Source of the DNA: Phanerochaete sordida
Lineage: Eukaryota; Basidiomycota; Agaricomycetes; Polyporales; Phanerochaetaceae
NCBI GenBank assembly: GCA_019973155.2
Contig: BPQB01000027.1
Coordinates: 248,001-312,000 of the forward strand
DNA: 64,000 nucleotides
Direction: 5' to 3'
How positions within the stretch are numbered: the first letter of the stretch is position 1; each line of letters begins with the position of its first letter. The notes beneath the pieces are model-generated. The model was not told the origin of the DNA. It did not search any database and saw only the letters and a list, made by a program, of their open reading frames with translations. The position numbers and the translations under genes are program-made. Below, one piece after another: positions 21,359 to 34,088 of this stretch.

Positions 21359-22337
21359 CGCATTATGCGCAACTGCGAAGCCGTCGTGATACAAAATGCA
21401 GACATCTTTCCGAAGTCTGAATTCCGGTCGCGTGCGACACGGACAGCAAGGTTCCGATACGGGGGGTTTGGCAGCGTAATCAAAGATTGCGAAGATCTTG
21501 TACTTATTTGCACTCCGGTTACTTGCACCTTCTGGCTATGCGCCATCTTCTATATGTACGTTGCATGCTGGATCACACGTCTGATCAACGCGAAGATGAC
21601 ATCCTTGACTGTCTTGTTATGCATTACATTCGAAGCTCACGGACCAATGGGCGCGTCGCAGTATTCTGAAAGCTCGGCTCCCGTGAGTGCGTCTATGCCT
21701 TGGAGACATTGCTGAACAGATACGGGATGTGTATACTTGCCGTAGTACCAGCTATATGTGAACGTTCCGAGTTGTAGCAGCCCATGGCTACGAAGGGCGA
21801 TGCGCCAAATAAGGTAACGGCTGTACGAAGGCGTAGCGGCGCCGTCGTGCGACTCAGCGCTCATGAACCTGTTGTCTTTACGAATTGCTACGCAAAGATA
21901 GCCAACGAGGGCCCTCAGGATTGTAGCCCATGATGTTTAATCAGCGATAGCAGGTAGACGTGACCTCGGAGGGCACAACCTCGCGCCTGTTTCTGCAAAA
22001 CGTCAGCGTGCCATTCGCCGTGGATTGTGTATGTAACATCGCCTCCTGCTCGAAGATTCCCGCAGGTGTCGTGGGCAGCTGGGCGGGTCCAACCCCCGGT
22101 AAGCAATTCCTCGCCGCTGCCTAAGTTGTGCCCGGAGCGAATGAAATTATGGCGATAGCAGTCACGTGACAAGATCTTTACTAAGTTTGGCGGGCAGTGG
22201 ACGTGACCAGCGACCTTCATCTCGAGGCCGTATAAATCCCCAAGCTGTTCGCCCCTCGACGATTCCCATCGTTCTTCAAGCTCCTCACACGCATCCTTTC
22301 CACGGCCGCTCTCGTCTACGAGCCCCCAATCGTCCCA
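21359..22337. other. Intergenic, TRR1 upstream region
   Basis: No gene is recognised. The sequence TATAAAT at 22231-22237, about 107 bp before the TRR1 start, is a likely TATA box. Minus frames across 21915-22379 show no domain. Confidence 0.5.
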
Positions 22338-23521
<1,184 letters not shown>

Positions 23522-23839
23522 GAGTCTCGCCTTCGTTTCTTTCTTCCTCTCCTGGGACACATTTAATCTAACGCATAGAATACACTGTACGACCAGCATT
23601 ATACCTCTACAGCATGTCCTCATGAGCTTGTCCCATCTTATATATGAATTTGGCGTGAATTATCGCGGATTTTATGACGTAGCGCCAAATTCAAGCGGAG
23701 CCCAATCGGAGTGATGCCGATCGGAGTGTGCCGGCATTGACGCATACGCTCACCAGCGGGCGTCGTCGACGACATCCAACATCGCAGCCAGCACCGCCGC
23801 CGTTGTACAACACCTCTCTTCGTCGCGACTATCCACGAA

Positions 23840-24716
23840 ATGTCTGACCTCTGCCCCGTCTACGCTCCCTTCTTCGGTGCCATGGTACGTGCTCTGCCTC
23901 ACGCTGCGGTGGTACTCGGGCTCAACGCGACGTTCACGTACAGGGCTGCACCAGTGCCATCGTCTTCACGTGTAAGTGTCCCGTGGATCGTGTAGAAGTG
24001 TTGATGCGAGTGTTTTGGGTGCTCTTGTGGACGTGCAGGCATCGGCGCGAGGTGAGCAACCTTCCTGTGCGCGCCGAGACACCCCGCTGACGGTGCTGCG
24101 CTAGTTATGGAACTGCGAAGTCTGGTGTCGGCATTTCCGCCATGTCGGTCCTCCGGCCTGACCTGATGATGAAGTGTGTTGTCCCCGTTATCATGGCTGG
24201 TATCATTGCTGTGAGTCCCGAGTCGAACATGGTTTGCTCAGCCCGACTCAAGGCGCTGTTCACAGATCTACGGTCTCGTCGTCTCGGTCCTGATCTCTGG
24301 TGGACGTAAGTGCGAAATAGCAGCCTGATGATCCAGACTCTGACGACGCCATGTAGTCTCGCTGCAAATGCCCTTGTTCCAGGGCTTCATTCAGCTCGGC
24401 GCTGGTCTTTCCGTCGGCCTTGCTGGTCTTGCTGCGGGCTTCGCCATTGGTATCGTCGGTGACGCTGGTGTCCGCGGCACTGCGCAGCAGCCTCGTCTCT
24501 TCGTCGGCATGGTGTGTCTTGCTGCGCTTGGAACTTGACGCCAAACTGACTCGCGTCCTAGATCCTGATCCTCATTTTCGCTGAGGTTCTGGGTCTGTAC
24601 GGCCTCATCGTCGCCCTGATCATGAACTCTCGTGCCAGCGGTCTTGGCGCTGACATCGTATGTGTCCTGTTGTATCACGCGTCCTGCGCGTACTGACTTC
24701 ATCCTAGTGCAACTGA
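23840..24716 (+). CDS. VMA3: V-type H+-ATPase proteolipid subunit c
   Basis: This is the 16-kDa membrane rotor subunit of the vacuolar ATPase. The exons join [18 protein letters not shown], then [54 protein letters not shown] and [60 protein letters not shown] and [14 protein letters not shown] complete the chain. Four helices are clear, and the proton-carrying glutamate is the E of IFAEVLG near 24580. The last exon is only three codons including the stop (TGC AAC TGA at 24708-24716). At least six introns cut a gene of about 160 codons, an unusually dense arrangement. Start at 23840 fits the conserved N-terminus. Confidence 0.95.
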
Positions 24717-25175
24717 GGTCCCTTTCCGACGCGCATGAAGCGGGAAAACTATATGCAGCGAAGGACGGCAGAACACATGACGTAGTGTTCGCTGCAGTGC
24801 ATACAAATGGACCATTTCAGACAGCAACGAGCTGTCGACACATGTTATGACCGCTTTGGAATTTCAGCTTTCGCTCAGTTCAGTTCTGCTGTGACCAGTA
24901 TTACAACATTGTTCATAGCGTCGATCCGCTTCTCTACCTAAATGTACACACATTCACATACCCCGCAACTTATGACCATTTCTCCGAGCGTCCATGCTGC
25001 GTGCGTGTCCGTTCATGCGTGTCTGACGTGGCGCGCGCCGTATGCGGTCATTCTGAGCGAGGCTCGCGTCGGTCACCTCCACACCTTGCCACCTGCCACC
25101 ACCACGCTTTGCTAGCTCAAGCGTTGGTCACGCGAACACGGCGTAGGCATCTCTGCCTCTCCACGGCCAGTTCCT
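24717..25175. other. Intergenic, no recognised gene
   Basis: Downstream region of VMA3 and upstream region of the SUN-domain gene. No feature is seen. Confidence 0.4.
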
Positions 25176-28101
25176 ATGAGATCCTTTCGCCTTCTGCCAG
25201 TTCCGCTGCTAGCCCTGCTCTTCGCACTTCCTGTCCTTTCAGAACCGACCACACCCAATGACCCGTTCCACCACATCTCAGCTCTAGCGAGGAAGGAACC
25301 AGAGCTGCCAATATGCTGCCTCCGACCGCTAAGCCCTCTCGAGGACACGGAAGAAGAGGTCGTCCTCTCGTTCGAGGAGTGGAAAGCGAAACAGGCTGCC
25401 GGGTCAGACAAAAGTCGACCACCTGTGCTTGGCCCTCAGGGACCTAACCCCGCTTCCCAAGACAGCACCGCAGACGTGGTCTCCGAGACGTATCCCGCCG
25501 TCGATGCCAGCGTGGGCGCAGGGCCGACCCCCGCGCCGTTCGACCCGGCGGAGGTGGACGCCCCGCTGTTCAAGATCCCCATAACGGACCGCTTCAACTA
25601 CGCGTCGTCGGACTGCTCTGCGCGCGTGCATGCGGCGCACAAGACCGCGAAGTCCGCGTCGTCCATTCTCTCGTCGAAGAAGGACCGGTACATGCTCAGC
25701 CCGTGTGCGGCGAACAACCAGTTCGTCGCGGTCGAGCTCTGCGACGACATCCGCATCGACACCGTCCAGCTCGCGAACTACGAGTTCTTCAGCGGCGTGT
25801 TCAAGGACTTCTCGGTCTACGTCTCAAAGCGGTACACGTCCGACCCCAGTGCGTGGACGTTTGCTGGGACATACAGGGCGGAGAACGTTCGTGGTGTGCA
25901 GGTGCGTCCAGATTCTTCTACGGGAGAGCTATGATTCAAGATGTCTTTATGTAGTCCTTCCATCCCCCGAGAACGCTGTCGGACTTCTACCGGTTCATTC
26001 GGATCGAATTCCATTCACACTACGGCAACGAGTACTACTGCCCAGTGTCCCTCCTTCGCGTGTACGGGTTGACACACCTCGAACACTGGAAGTGGGAGCA
26101 GTGGGAAGCCGAAAGTCAAGCCCGTCGCGCTTTAGAGATTGTCCCGGTTTCGCACCCAGAGATTGTTGTCGAATCAACAACTACCTCCCTGTCCTGGGAG
26201 GACCTGCCAGAACCTCCAAAACGCGGCGACCATTTCGCGCCGAGCGAGGTTGTCTCCAACGAGGAGCACTCGACTACATCTACCCCTGCACAGACATTGA
26301 GCGACAGTTCGGTACACGAATCGATGCAAGAGATTACGGCTCCCTCTACATCGGATTCCATGTCATCCATTCTGTCCACCGAGCGTACCGTCGCTGAACC
26401 GGCGACACCTCCATCATTATCTACCCAAAACACGCTATCCACTAGCACCTCCCCGGACATAGGCACGGATGCCAATAACGACGCTTCACGACAGCTTAAT
26501 ACGGATTCATCACTGTACACTACCACTTCGTCCTCGGAGTCTCGTACCACGAGGACTGTATCATTATCTGACTCGGTTCCTTCATCCTCAATTTCCTCGT
26601 CGTCATCATCCTCTCACCTACAATCTGGGTCTCCACAGTCGATCTCTTCTGTCTCTACGTCTAACCAGTCCTCGCAAGCCACTCGCTCTGTCTCAACCCC
26701 CGTCGCTACAGTCATTCAGTCCGTCACCGTCCTTCCTCCTGCGTCAGCTCCTGCCTCTGGGGGCGAGTCCATCTACCGCACCATCATGAACCGCCTCACT
26801 GCCCTCGAGAGCAACAGCTCGCTGTACGCGAGATTTGTCGAAGATCATGCTGCTAGCGTCCGCGAAATGCTGAGGCGACTCAGTGAGGACGTAGGACGTC
26901 TCGAAGGCATCGTGAGTCATTGTCACCACTCAGGTGGAGAATATTGATAATGACGTCGGGATAGGGAAGGGCGCAAGCGCAGATGTACCAGCGCTCCGTC
27001 GGCCAGTTTGAGCGACAGCAGCGAAGGCTCGAGGTCGAGCACAGCGAGTTGATCTCTCAAGTTAGTCGTCTGACGGACGAGGTACGACTTTCGCTTTCCT
27101 ACTCCGTACAACCTCTCTCTAAGTGTCTTTCGTCTAGGTTATCCTCGAGAAACGACTAGGCATTGCCCAGTTGTGTCTCCTGCTCGCGGTACTCGTCTTC
27201 ATGGCGTTCACTAGGGGATCAAGAAGCGAGCCACTCCCTGGTCGGCAGGGTTCCGAACGCGTGCATTCACGAACGCCATCTTTTGTCGGCTGGGGTCAAC
27301 GGACCCTGAACATTAGTGGCGACTGGGTCAACAAGCTGAGGCAACGAAGCTTGAGCCCTTCCTCTTCTACTGCACCCACAGAGACACCAGCCAAAGCGAG
27401 CGTTGACCCGGCCAGTGAGCATCCTGGCTTTGCGCGCATCTGGATCTTTCGCTGACATCTTCGCAGCCTTGGCAGTCAAAGTCGACTTCCCGTCTCAAGA
27501 CGTGCAGTCCGGCGATGCTTTCCCTCGTAGCAAGCGTCCACACCCCATCACGGGTGGGCACCGAAAAGTCGGATCGACGACGCGCCCACGCACCCCACAA
27601 TCCGCACGCGCACACCCTTTCCGGCATAGCAGCCCCTCGCACCCCGCAACACCAACCTCGTCAGCCTCGGCCGCTGCCGTGCTCACAACGCGCGCAGGGC
27701 CTCCCGCCCGCCCGCCGATCCAGCGCGCGCACTCCAGCCTGATCGCGCAGAGCTTCAGTACAGGCGGGATCGGGCCCGTGCCGAAGAGCGCGCGACGGTG
27801 GGCACGGACAGCGCACCTGCACGAGGTGAAGAGCGCTGCGCCGACGCTCGGCGCGAGCAGGAGCGAGGGCGCGCGCTCGCGCCAGCCGTCGACGTCGGAC
27901 GACGATCATGCGGACACGGGCCCCACCCTGGCCAGGCACGCAGACGTGTTCAGTCCGCGGCCCGAGTCGCCTCCTGCCCAGCCTGCGCCGTCGCCGGGTG
28001 TGCGCGGAGGACTAGGCTTGGTTGACCTCGATGTGGCGAACGAGGCGGATGGGTGGGTCGATACGGATGCCGAATCCGATTCAGAGCATATCAGGAGCTA
28101 G
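25176..28101 (+). CDS. SLP1: SLP1/SUCO-like SUN-domain ER membrane protein
   Basis: The start at 25176 gives a signal peptide (MRSFRLLPVPLLALLFALPVLS). A motif EEVVLSFEEWKAKQA near 25360 is characteristic of the SLP1/SUCO family. The SUN-like domain follows: DRFNYASSDCSARVHAAHK, then KDRYMLSPCAANNQFVAVEL, YEFFSGVFKDFSVYVS and FYRFIRIEFHSHYGNEYYC. It spans about residues 130-290 with an intron near 25905-25952. A long Ser/Thr-rich linker (26160-26750) leads to a coiled coil (SIYRTIMNRLTALESN and MYQRSVGQFERQQRRLE). One transmembrane helix follows (LGIAQLCLLLAVLVFMAF near 27160), then a cytosolic tail of more than 200 residues. In yeast Slp1 works with Emp65 in the ER to protect soluble proteins from degradation. 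The C-terminal exons are joined by eye. Confidence 0.85.
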
Positions 28102-28336
28102 CGAGGTTTACCTAATGCATTTGGCTTGGGCTATTCGTCGTATTGTTGAGCAAGGGGTGTCTCCTGAATCTACGTGGTATACATAATTTATTTTGATGCG
28201 TAGGAGGCGGAGCTACACAGTTTTCCCGCTGTTGAGCACTGTGAGCGCAAGGGCGATGATTCGAAACTGTGATAGCCTCTAAAAAAGCTTTGACAATAGC
28301 TGGGCGGGGTCGTACATGCCGTCCTGATAGGCACAA

Positions 28337-28641
28337 TCATTTTGTCCATCGGAATGCGCTGCCGATGAGGAAGCCTGGCGCAGGTGCACGACGGCGGTGA
28401 GCCCCGCGCGGGTCCTCCAAGAGACCAAGGAGCACTTACAGACGCCAACGCCTGCCATGATGCGTTTGCCGATGACGGACCCTGGCTGGTGCGCCCGCGA
28501 CTGGTTTAGCGCATAGAAGCCTGTTGCAGCGAGTGCACCTGAGCCGATGATGCGGCAGGTGAGGCACTCTTGAGGTGCCTCTTGGCCTGCGGCAGGCGAG
28601 GCCCCGGAATTTGCCTGGATAGCTGGGGCGCTCGCAGACAT
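28337..28641 (-). CDS. DMAC1-like (DUF4536) small membrane protein
   Basis: The minus-strand gene starts MSASAPAIQANSGASPAAG at 28641 and contains the family block ECLTCRIIGSGALAATGFYA. A 65-bp intron at 28375-28439 must be removed. The spliced end reads GKRIMAGVGVCFLIGSAFRW, then TK and stop at 28337, giving a second hydrophobic helix and exactly 79 residues. A CxxC-type pair followed by two short helices is the DUF4536 pattern. In animals the related DMAC1 helps assemble the distal membrane arm of mitochondrial complex I. A mitochondrial inner-membrane location is likely but inferred. Without the intron the frame would run on to 28279 with no second helix. Confidence 0.72.
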
Positions 28642-29476
28642 CTGAGCTCACGGTTACCTATAGAGGTTTATAGTGGTTTATTGTCAACGCCTTTCTATAT
28701 GATCATGTAGCTCGACAGACTTACAAAACGATGTGCTCGTGGGCGTTCGGAGGCAACATACTGCGAGCGCCTAATATAATCCTCTCTTCTGCAGCCGGCG
28801 CTGTGCCGGGAGCGTGCGTGGCTCTCGTTTATTTGCGACGACATCTGGTGTGTGTATTCTCCCTCGTATACGAGACGACGTCTTCGTCATATATGCGACC
28901 ATTATATCCCGTATCGCCGACGATGTGTTTACCTTAAAGGAAGGCCGCCAGGTCGGACGGTGCGAGGCCATAATATCCACTCAGTACCTTCACTGATCCC
29001 TCTTGGGTGTTGTCAGATTGCCGAGCGCTGAATAGAATACTTACCGGTAACACCGACTGCGAAGGATGCCGCGGAGGCAGCGAAACCAGCTTTAGCTCTG
29101 ACGCAAGCTACATTTGGCACCTGCGTTTCACGGATCCTTTTCTCGCGATGCTGACTTCTTGCAGAAAGAACGCGGAGGGAGCGCTGTGCTATTCATCGTC
29201 CCAGCGTTGCGCCCAGGTGAATTCCAGGATGTGTGCGGCTAGGCCGGTGCCCGGTTCGCCGTTGCGTAATTCAGCGCGTTGGCCCTGAAAGTGCGTTCGA
29301 TGGTCAGGGGGTCCACAGATCGACCATGTCTTATCACCCGGGAGCTCTCAAGCGTGGTGACACACGCCTTGTTGTTGCCGACACGTCCGTATAAAAGCAG
29401 CATCGTTGCATCATCGTTTCGTGCGCCCTTTCCTGCCCCTCTTCCCCCAGAGCAGCCGACAGGACTATCCTCGACG
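28642..29476. other. Intergenic between divergent genes
   Basis: No gene is recognised. TATAAAA at 29390-29396, 81-87 bp before the oxidase start, is a likely TATA box for the plus-strand gene. Confidence 0.5.
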
Positions 29477-31179
29477 ATGACGGACGCGAAGAAATCCTGG
29501 TCGTCGTACATGCTCGACATCTACCTCGAGCGCAAGCCGCTCGCGCTCCCGAGCTTCTACTTCGACGACATTGAGCGCGAGGCCCGCGAGAAGCTCAAGG
29601 ACCGCCAAGGTACGCAGCGAGGCTGTCCAGTGCCGAGTCTAATCTGACATCCTCTTGACATATCCGCAACACCTGGCACGTCCTGGCAATGCTGCAACCT
29701 TCTTTCGCTCCGCTGCATCCTTTCGCGTCCCCTGGACAGACGCGTTCCTGTACGTGTTCGGGAGTGCGGGCAACGGCTCGGCCGAGCGCTGGAACCGGCG
29801 CGCGCTGGACAGCTGGCGAATCATCCCACGCATGCTGCGCGACGCTACCGAGCGCAATCTCGAGGTGCGTCGAGCCCGTGCCTGGCCCGCGCCGCGGGCC
29901 CCGTGATGCGCCTGCTAACACGCGCGTGACCCGCTGCAGACGACGCTCTTCGGCGTGCGCCATCGCAGCCCGCTGCTCGTCGCGCCCGTCGGCGTGCAGG
30001 GCATCGTGCACCCCGACGGCGAGATCGCGTCCGCCAAGGCGGCAGCCGCCGTCGGCGTGCCGTACATCATGAGCACCGCCGCGACGCGCACGATCGAGGC
30101 CGTCGCGCAGGCGAACGGCGACGGTCACCGCTGGTTCCAGCTCTACTGGTGCGTCCCTCTGCGTCCCTCCTCCTGTGTGTCGCACTGACGCCGCGCAGGC
30201 CTGTCTCAGACGAGTGCACGATCTCGCTTCTGAAGCGCGCAAAGGCAAACGGCTTCACCGCGCTCGTCGTCACGCTCGACACGATGCTGCTCGGCTGGCG
30301 CCCGCACGACCTCCAGACGTCGTACCTGCCATTCCTGCACGGCGTGGGCGCACAGGTCGGCCTCTCGGACCCCGTCTTCATGGCGACGCTCGACGAGCCG
30401 CCGATCCTCGACGTCCCCGCGTTCCCGTACGACCCCAAAAAGACCGAAAAGCTCCTCCAGGCCGGCGACGAGAAGACGGAGAGCACGTGCAACGCCGCCA
30501 TCGCGTGGATGCGCCAGACGAACTCCGGCACGTTCCACACCTGGGACCAGCTCAAGGTCCTCCGCGACAACTGGGACGGCCCGCTCATCATCAAGGGCAT
30601 CCTGTCCGTCCAGGTCCGCCGCCCGCGCCGCGCCGCGTGCACTCCGCTGACACCTCTCGCCGCAGGACGCAGAGCTCGCCATGGCGCACGGCGTCGACGG
30701 CATCATCGTCTCGTCCCACGGTGCGTCCCTACGCCGTGCTCCGAGCCCACGCTGACACTCCCCGCAGGCGGCCGCCAGGTCGAGGCGGCGGTGCCCGCGG
30801 TCTGGGCGCTTGAGCAGATCTGCGGCGCGCCGCGCATCCGCGACGCGCAGAAGAGCGGGAAGCTCACCGTGCTCTTCGACTCGGGCGTGCGCACCGGCGG
30901 CGACATGCTCAAGGCGCTCGCGCTCGGCGCGCAGGCCGTCCTCGGTGCGTATTCCCACCTCCATGTACAGATCTGCGCTGAGATGTTGATGTGCGTGCAG
31001 TCGCGCGCCCGTACATGTACGGCCTCGCCGTCGCGGGCCAGGCGGGCGTCGAGCAGGTGCTGCGTGCGCTCCTCGCAGATGCCGAGATCTCGCTCGGCCT
31101 CGCAGGCTACAAGAGCGTCGACGAGATATGGCACAACCGCGAGGAGGTGCTTGTCAAGCTCGGCGACGCGAAGCTCTAG
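29477..31179 (+). CDS. FMN-dependent alpha-hydroxy-acid oxidase, lactate 2-monooxygenase-like
   Basis: The exons join to a full-length member of the FMN alpha-hydroxy-acid dehydrogenase family. The start at 29477 reads MTDAKKSWSSYMLDIYLERK. Family blocks are PRMLRDATERN, SPLLVAPVGVQGIVHPDGE, YIMSTAATRTIE, HRWFQLYW, ALVVTLDTMLLGWRPHDL and PLIIKGI. DGIIVSSHGGRQVEAAVPAV, then LTVLFDSGVRTGGDMLKAL and ARPYMYGLA follow. The catalytic His is in SSHGGRQ near 30714-30775, split by an intron. The usual N and D of the NHGGRQxD motif are replaced by S and E, so substrate handling may differ. The WRPxDL and long loop before the active site point to the lactate 2-monooxygenase branch rather than cytochrome b2. 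Five or six introns of about 50-60 bp. A soluble cytosolic or peroxisomal enzyme is likely. Confidence 0.87.
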
Positions 31180-32463
31180 AACCGCGCGACGCAGGGCTGG
31201 TGGGATGCGGGGAATATCTTGGTTGGGATGTAGCTTGAAAATATGGAATGTTTCATTTATTTGCTTCCAACGATTGTTCGCGTTGGATGAAAGCTCGAAA
31301 TTCGAAGGACGAGACTCCGGGACAAGCGGGAAAGTCTGTTAGCGATGGCGCATCAGGCGCATCAGATGCGCATCAGCTCCCTTCTTGGCGCTATCTACGG
31401 TGATAAGGCCAGGTTCGTCCGCAACTCTATCAACGCTGGTTCCAGAACGCGTTCGGCCCTCTCGACGATGCCGCTCACAGCGCGCTCAGGCCGTCGGCCA
31501 GCGTGCTGCGGACATTCAACGTCGTCTCGACGCCATCTGTGCTGCGCTCACTGGTATGACTGAGCCGCAGTGCACCGTATTGGCGGATCATGCTCGAGGG
31601 GAAGAGGAGGTCGCTCCAAAGGAGCTGCGATACGCGAGTCGCGGTGAGTCAGAGAGTTATCTGAAGCTTTGTCCCTGACCACTGCTTCATGTGCTTCATA
31701 GAGGCTTTTGACCGGACGTCCCTAGCTGGTGTAGGATTGGCGCCTGCTATGACTCGGTATCAACAAGTACGTGCGGGACGCCGATTATCCTCGCGTTCAA
31801 AGCTTATACAGCCCTGGCGCCGCTCAGCGTGAATTGACTGGGGCGGTGTTGGCGCAGATGCCAAGACGTGCTTAAAATGAGCCGTCAGGGAAAGACGAGG
31901 ACCCGCTGGATGTGAACAGAACGGCGTACGATACAGCGTACCAGGTGAGACGTCGAAGGACCACCAGCGGCTGCTTGTGTGTAGTCGCAATTGTGCAACG
32001 CCTCGTGTATCACATCGTGGACCGGGAAAACACGCGTCGCATCACGACCAGGGCGGTGTGACCGCTGAAATGTAACTTTCTCCAGCAGGTCGCCTGAGCC
32101 CTCTGTCCGCAGATCCTCCTCATGTCTGCCGCGGACGAGTACGAAAACCCGGCCATCTATCTGATATCGGACCCGCAGCTTCCCAGTCAGCCTCCTAGCT
32201 GGTGGTAGCAAGACGATTGCAGCCATCGCGTGGCCGTGGACTGCGGGTCCGTAGCAGGCACCGCCGCGGGCGTGCATGCGGGCGCGAAGTGTGCGTTGAC
32301 GCTCTTGACGACTGTAGATGACGCGTCTGCGGGTATATATCGACGGGGTACAAAGCACGTCGTCTCACCGCCTCCAATTCAAAGCCAACGACTTCTATCA
32401 ACTCATCGGCCCAGTCTCCAACCTCTTCACCGCGCCCCTCGAAAGCCAGTCGCGTCTTCAACC
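31180..32463. other. Intergenic with GCGCATC palindromic repeat
   Basis: No confident gene. A palindromic repeat copy lies at 31346-31375. A minus frame (31885-32358) containing GKLRVRYQIDGRVFVLVRG reads protein-like but shows no start logic or domain. TATATA near 32334-32340 is a likely TATA box for the following gene. Confidence 0.4.
31346..31376. repeat. GCGCATCAGATGCGC palindrome, copy 1
   Basis: The sequence reads GGCGCATCA followed by GGCGCATCAGATGCGC. The core GCGCATC-A-GATGCGC is a perfect palindrome around one base. Similar blocks occur at 39648-39674 and 43310-43324. Confidence 0.65.
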
Positions 32464-32957
32464 ATGGGTAACAAAGGCTCCTCCACCACCTCCACGTCGC
32501 ACAGCACCACGTCCGCGCCGACACCCGCTACCGCGCCTTCCGCCGCACCCACGCCCGCACCCACGCCTGCCCCCACACCCGCGCCCACACCCGCGCCGTC
32601 GATCGCAAGCTCGACGGCGCTCGCGGGCACCACCACGCTCACGACCACCGCGGGCGGCTCTACCGCGACACTCATCCCCAAGGTACGCCCTCTGCTTCCT
32701 CATACTCTCGATACTCTCACACCCTCCCGCCCTCTCCCACCACCCCACCACCCGCTGCCGTCGCGCGTACTGACCCATCTTAGACGCAGGCAGGCACGAA
32801 GGCCCCCGGCGCACCGACGGCCCAGGGCGTCACAAGGGACTGGGACGCCGCGTACGGCGAGCTTGCGAGCCGCATGGGCTTTGGCGCGACGGCGCCGACG
32901 CTGCCGCACAAGACGAAGAAGGATAGGAAAGCTGGCGGGAGCGCGGTGCGGGTGTGA
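32464..32957 (+). CDS. Small Pro/Ala-rich protein with possible N-myristoylation site
   Basis: The start at 32464 reads MGNKGSSTTSTSHSTTS, which fits the N-myristoylation pattern MGxxxS. It is followed by five or more PTPA repeats near 32540-32600 and a Ser/Thr-rich part. An intron from GTACGC at 32682 to CTTAG near 32784 leads to the second exon with GVTRDWDAAYGELASRMGF and a basic end (KKDRKAGGSAVRV), stop at 32955-32957. The product has about 125 residues. The RDWDAAYGELASRMGFG segment is probably a conserved short motif in basidiomycete small proteins. No function is known. The repeat length may vary between strains. Confidence 0.6.
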
Positions 32958-34088
32958 GGGGTTGTGAGGCTTGGGGGAGTTTGGTAATGTTGTCGCTGCT
33001 TTGTGCCGACGTGAAGCTTGGTTTGGTTCTGAGACTGCCGTGGCGCGTGGCTCGGAGGTTTTTGCTCTCTGGTCTGTGCAACGGCTGATTAGTTTGGTGT
33101 GTGCTCTAGATATTATTGGAGGAATATTTATTGAAGCTCCAGGTGATGATGATGGATCCACGTTGTTTTATGCTATCGAACCGCATTAATTTCATGTATG
33201 CTGTCACGCACACGAATCTCGATACTTACGCTATGGCTCGCGGAGAGGGCGGCCACATTGGATTTGCGAGCGCGAGCGAGACGAGCCCGTCGATGGGCAT
33301 CAGCGGCCGCTGCAGGTGCGCGGCGCTGTATGCCGGCCATAGCAGCAGACCGTGGCCGTTCGTGTCTAGCGCGACGACGAAGTGCATAGTCGTGCTTCAA
33401 TCTTGAGACTCGGCGTGTCCCGTACCTTTTCCTGGGTGTCCATGAAAAGTGTCCTTGACCTGTCACGCTTTCCGCTCGGTATTTGTTGATGACTTGGGAA
33501 TCAGCCATTGTTCACGCAGCCCTCACAGGAAGCTGGTGAGTCCGTGGAACTACTGGCTGATCGATCTCGAATACCATGTACACCTTGGATATACCGTACA
33601 TCCAATTAATATACTACTCTAGATTTTTGCATGCGGCTACATACCTGCGAGGCATTTCCAAGGCCTATCTTCGCCACGACTAAGCGAATGAATAGACCTT
33701 TTCCCTTAAGCATCTCTGAGCAAAGCGATAACTGACTGGGAGACGCTCAGAGAGCAGATGGCAATTCAGGGCTCACTCTTGTCCTCGATGGCGGTGCGGC
33801 AACGCTCGACGATGTTGAGATGGGATATGCTCAGGCTGCAGACAGCCACTTCGAATGGATATGGCTACGATTGTCTCGATATCTTGATCATCGGACCAAT
33901 CATGGTCACAGCCACAGTAGTACAATCCTGTGCAGTTTCCACTGAAAGCCCTGCCAGTCCTGGGAAAGTCCTGCTGAGTAACCCATATACCCCATGCCTA
34001 GCGCAGAGAACACGCGCTGTGACGCAGCCGCAAAATCCGTCCCACGCCCAAATCGTGACTTCTCCCCTGAACATCCTCGCCGTCAGCT
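32958..34088. other. Intergenic with an esterase relic
   Basis: Apart from the esterase fragment listed separately, no gene is recognised. ORFs at 33758-34204 lack conserved blocks. Confidence 0.4.
33265..33392 (-). pseudogene. Relic of a carboxylesterase 3' exon
   Basis: Read on the minus strand this stretch gives HFVVALDTNGHGLLLWPAYS, then AA, MPIDGLVSLALA. It matches the last exon of esterase A (HFVVALDPNGPGLLSWPAYS, then LDGPVPLALSED). The nucleotide match is also visible: GCGCGGCGCTGTA(T/C)GCCGGCCA at 33318 and 36541, and GCGACGACGAAGTG at 33371 and 36595. No stop or upstream exons are found. It is a decayed sixth member of the esterase group. Confidence 0.75.

Noticed and set aside
31885..32358. 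Minus-strand ORF of 157 codons with a protein-like middle part
   Set aside because: No recognisable family, no clear start or splice context, and it overlaps the probable promoter of the following gene; left as a mention only.
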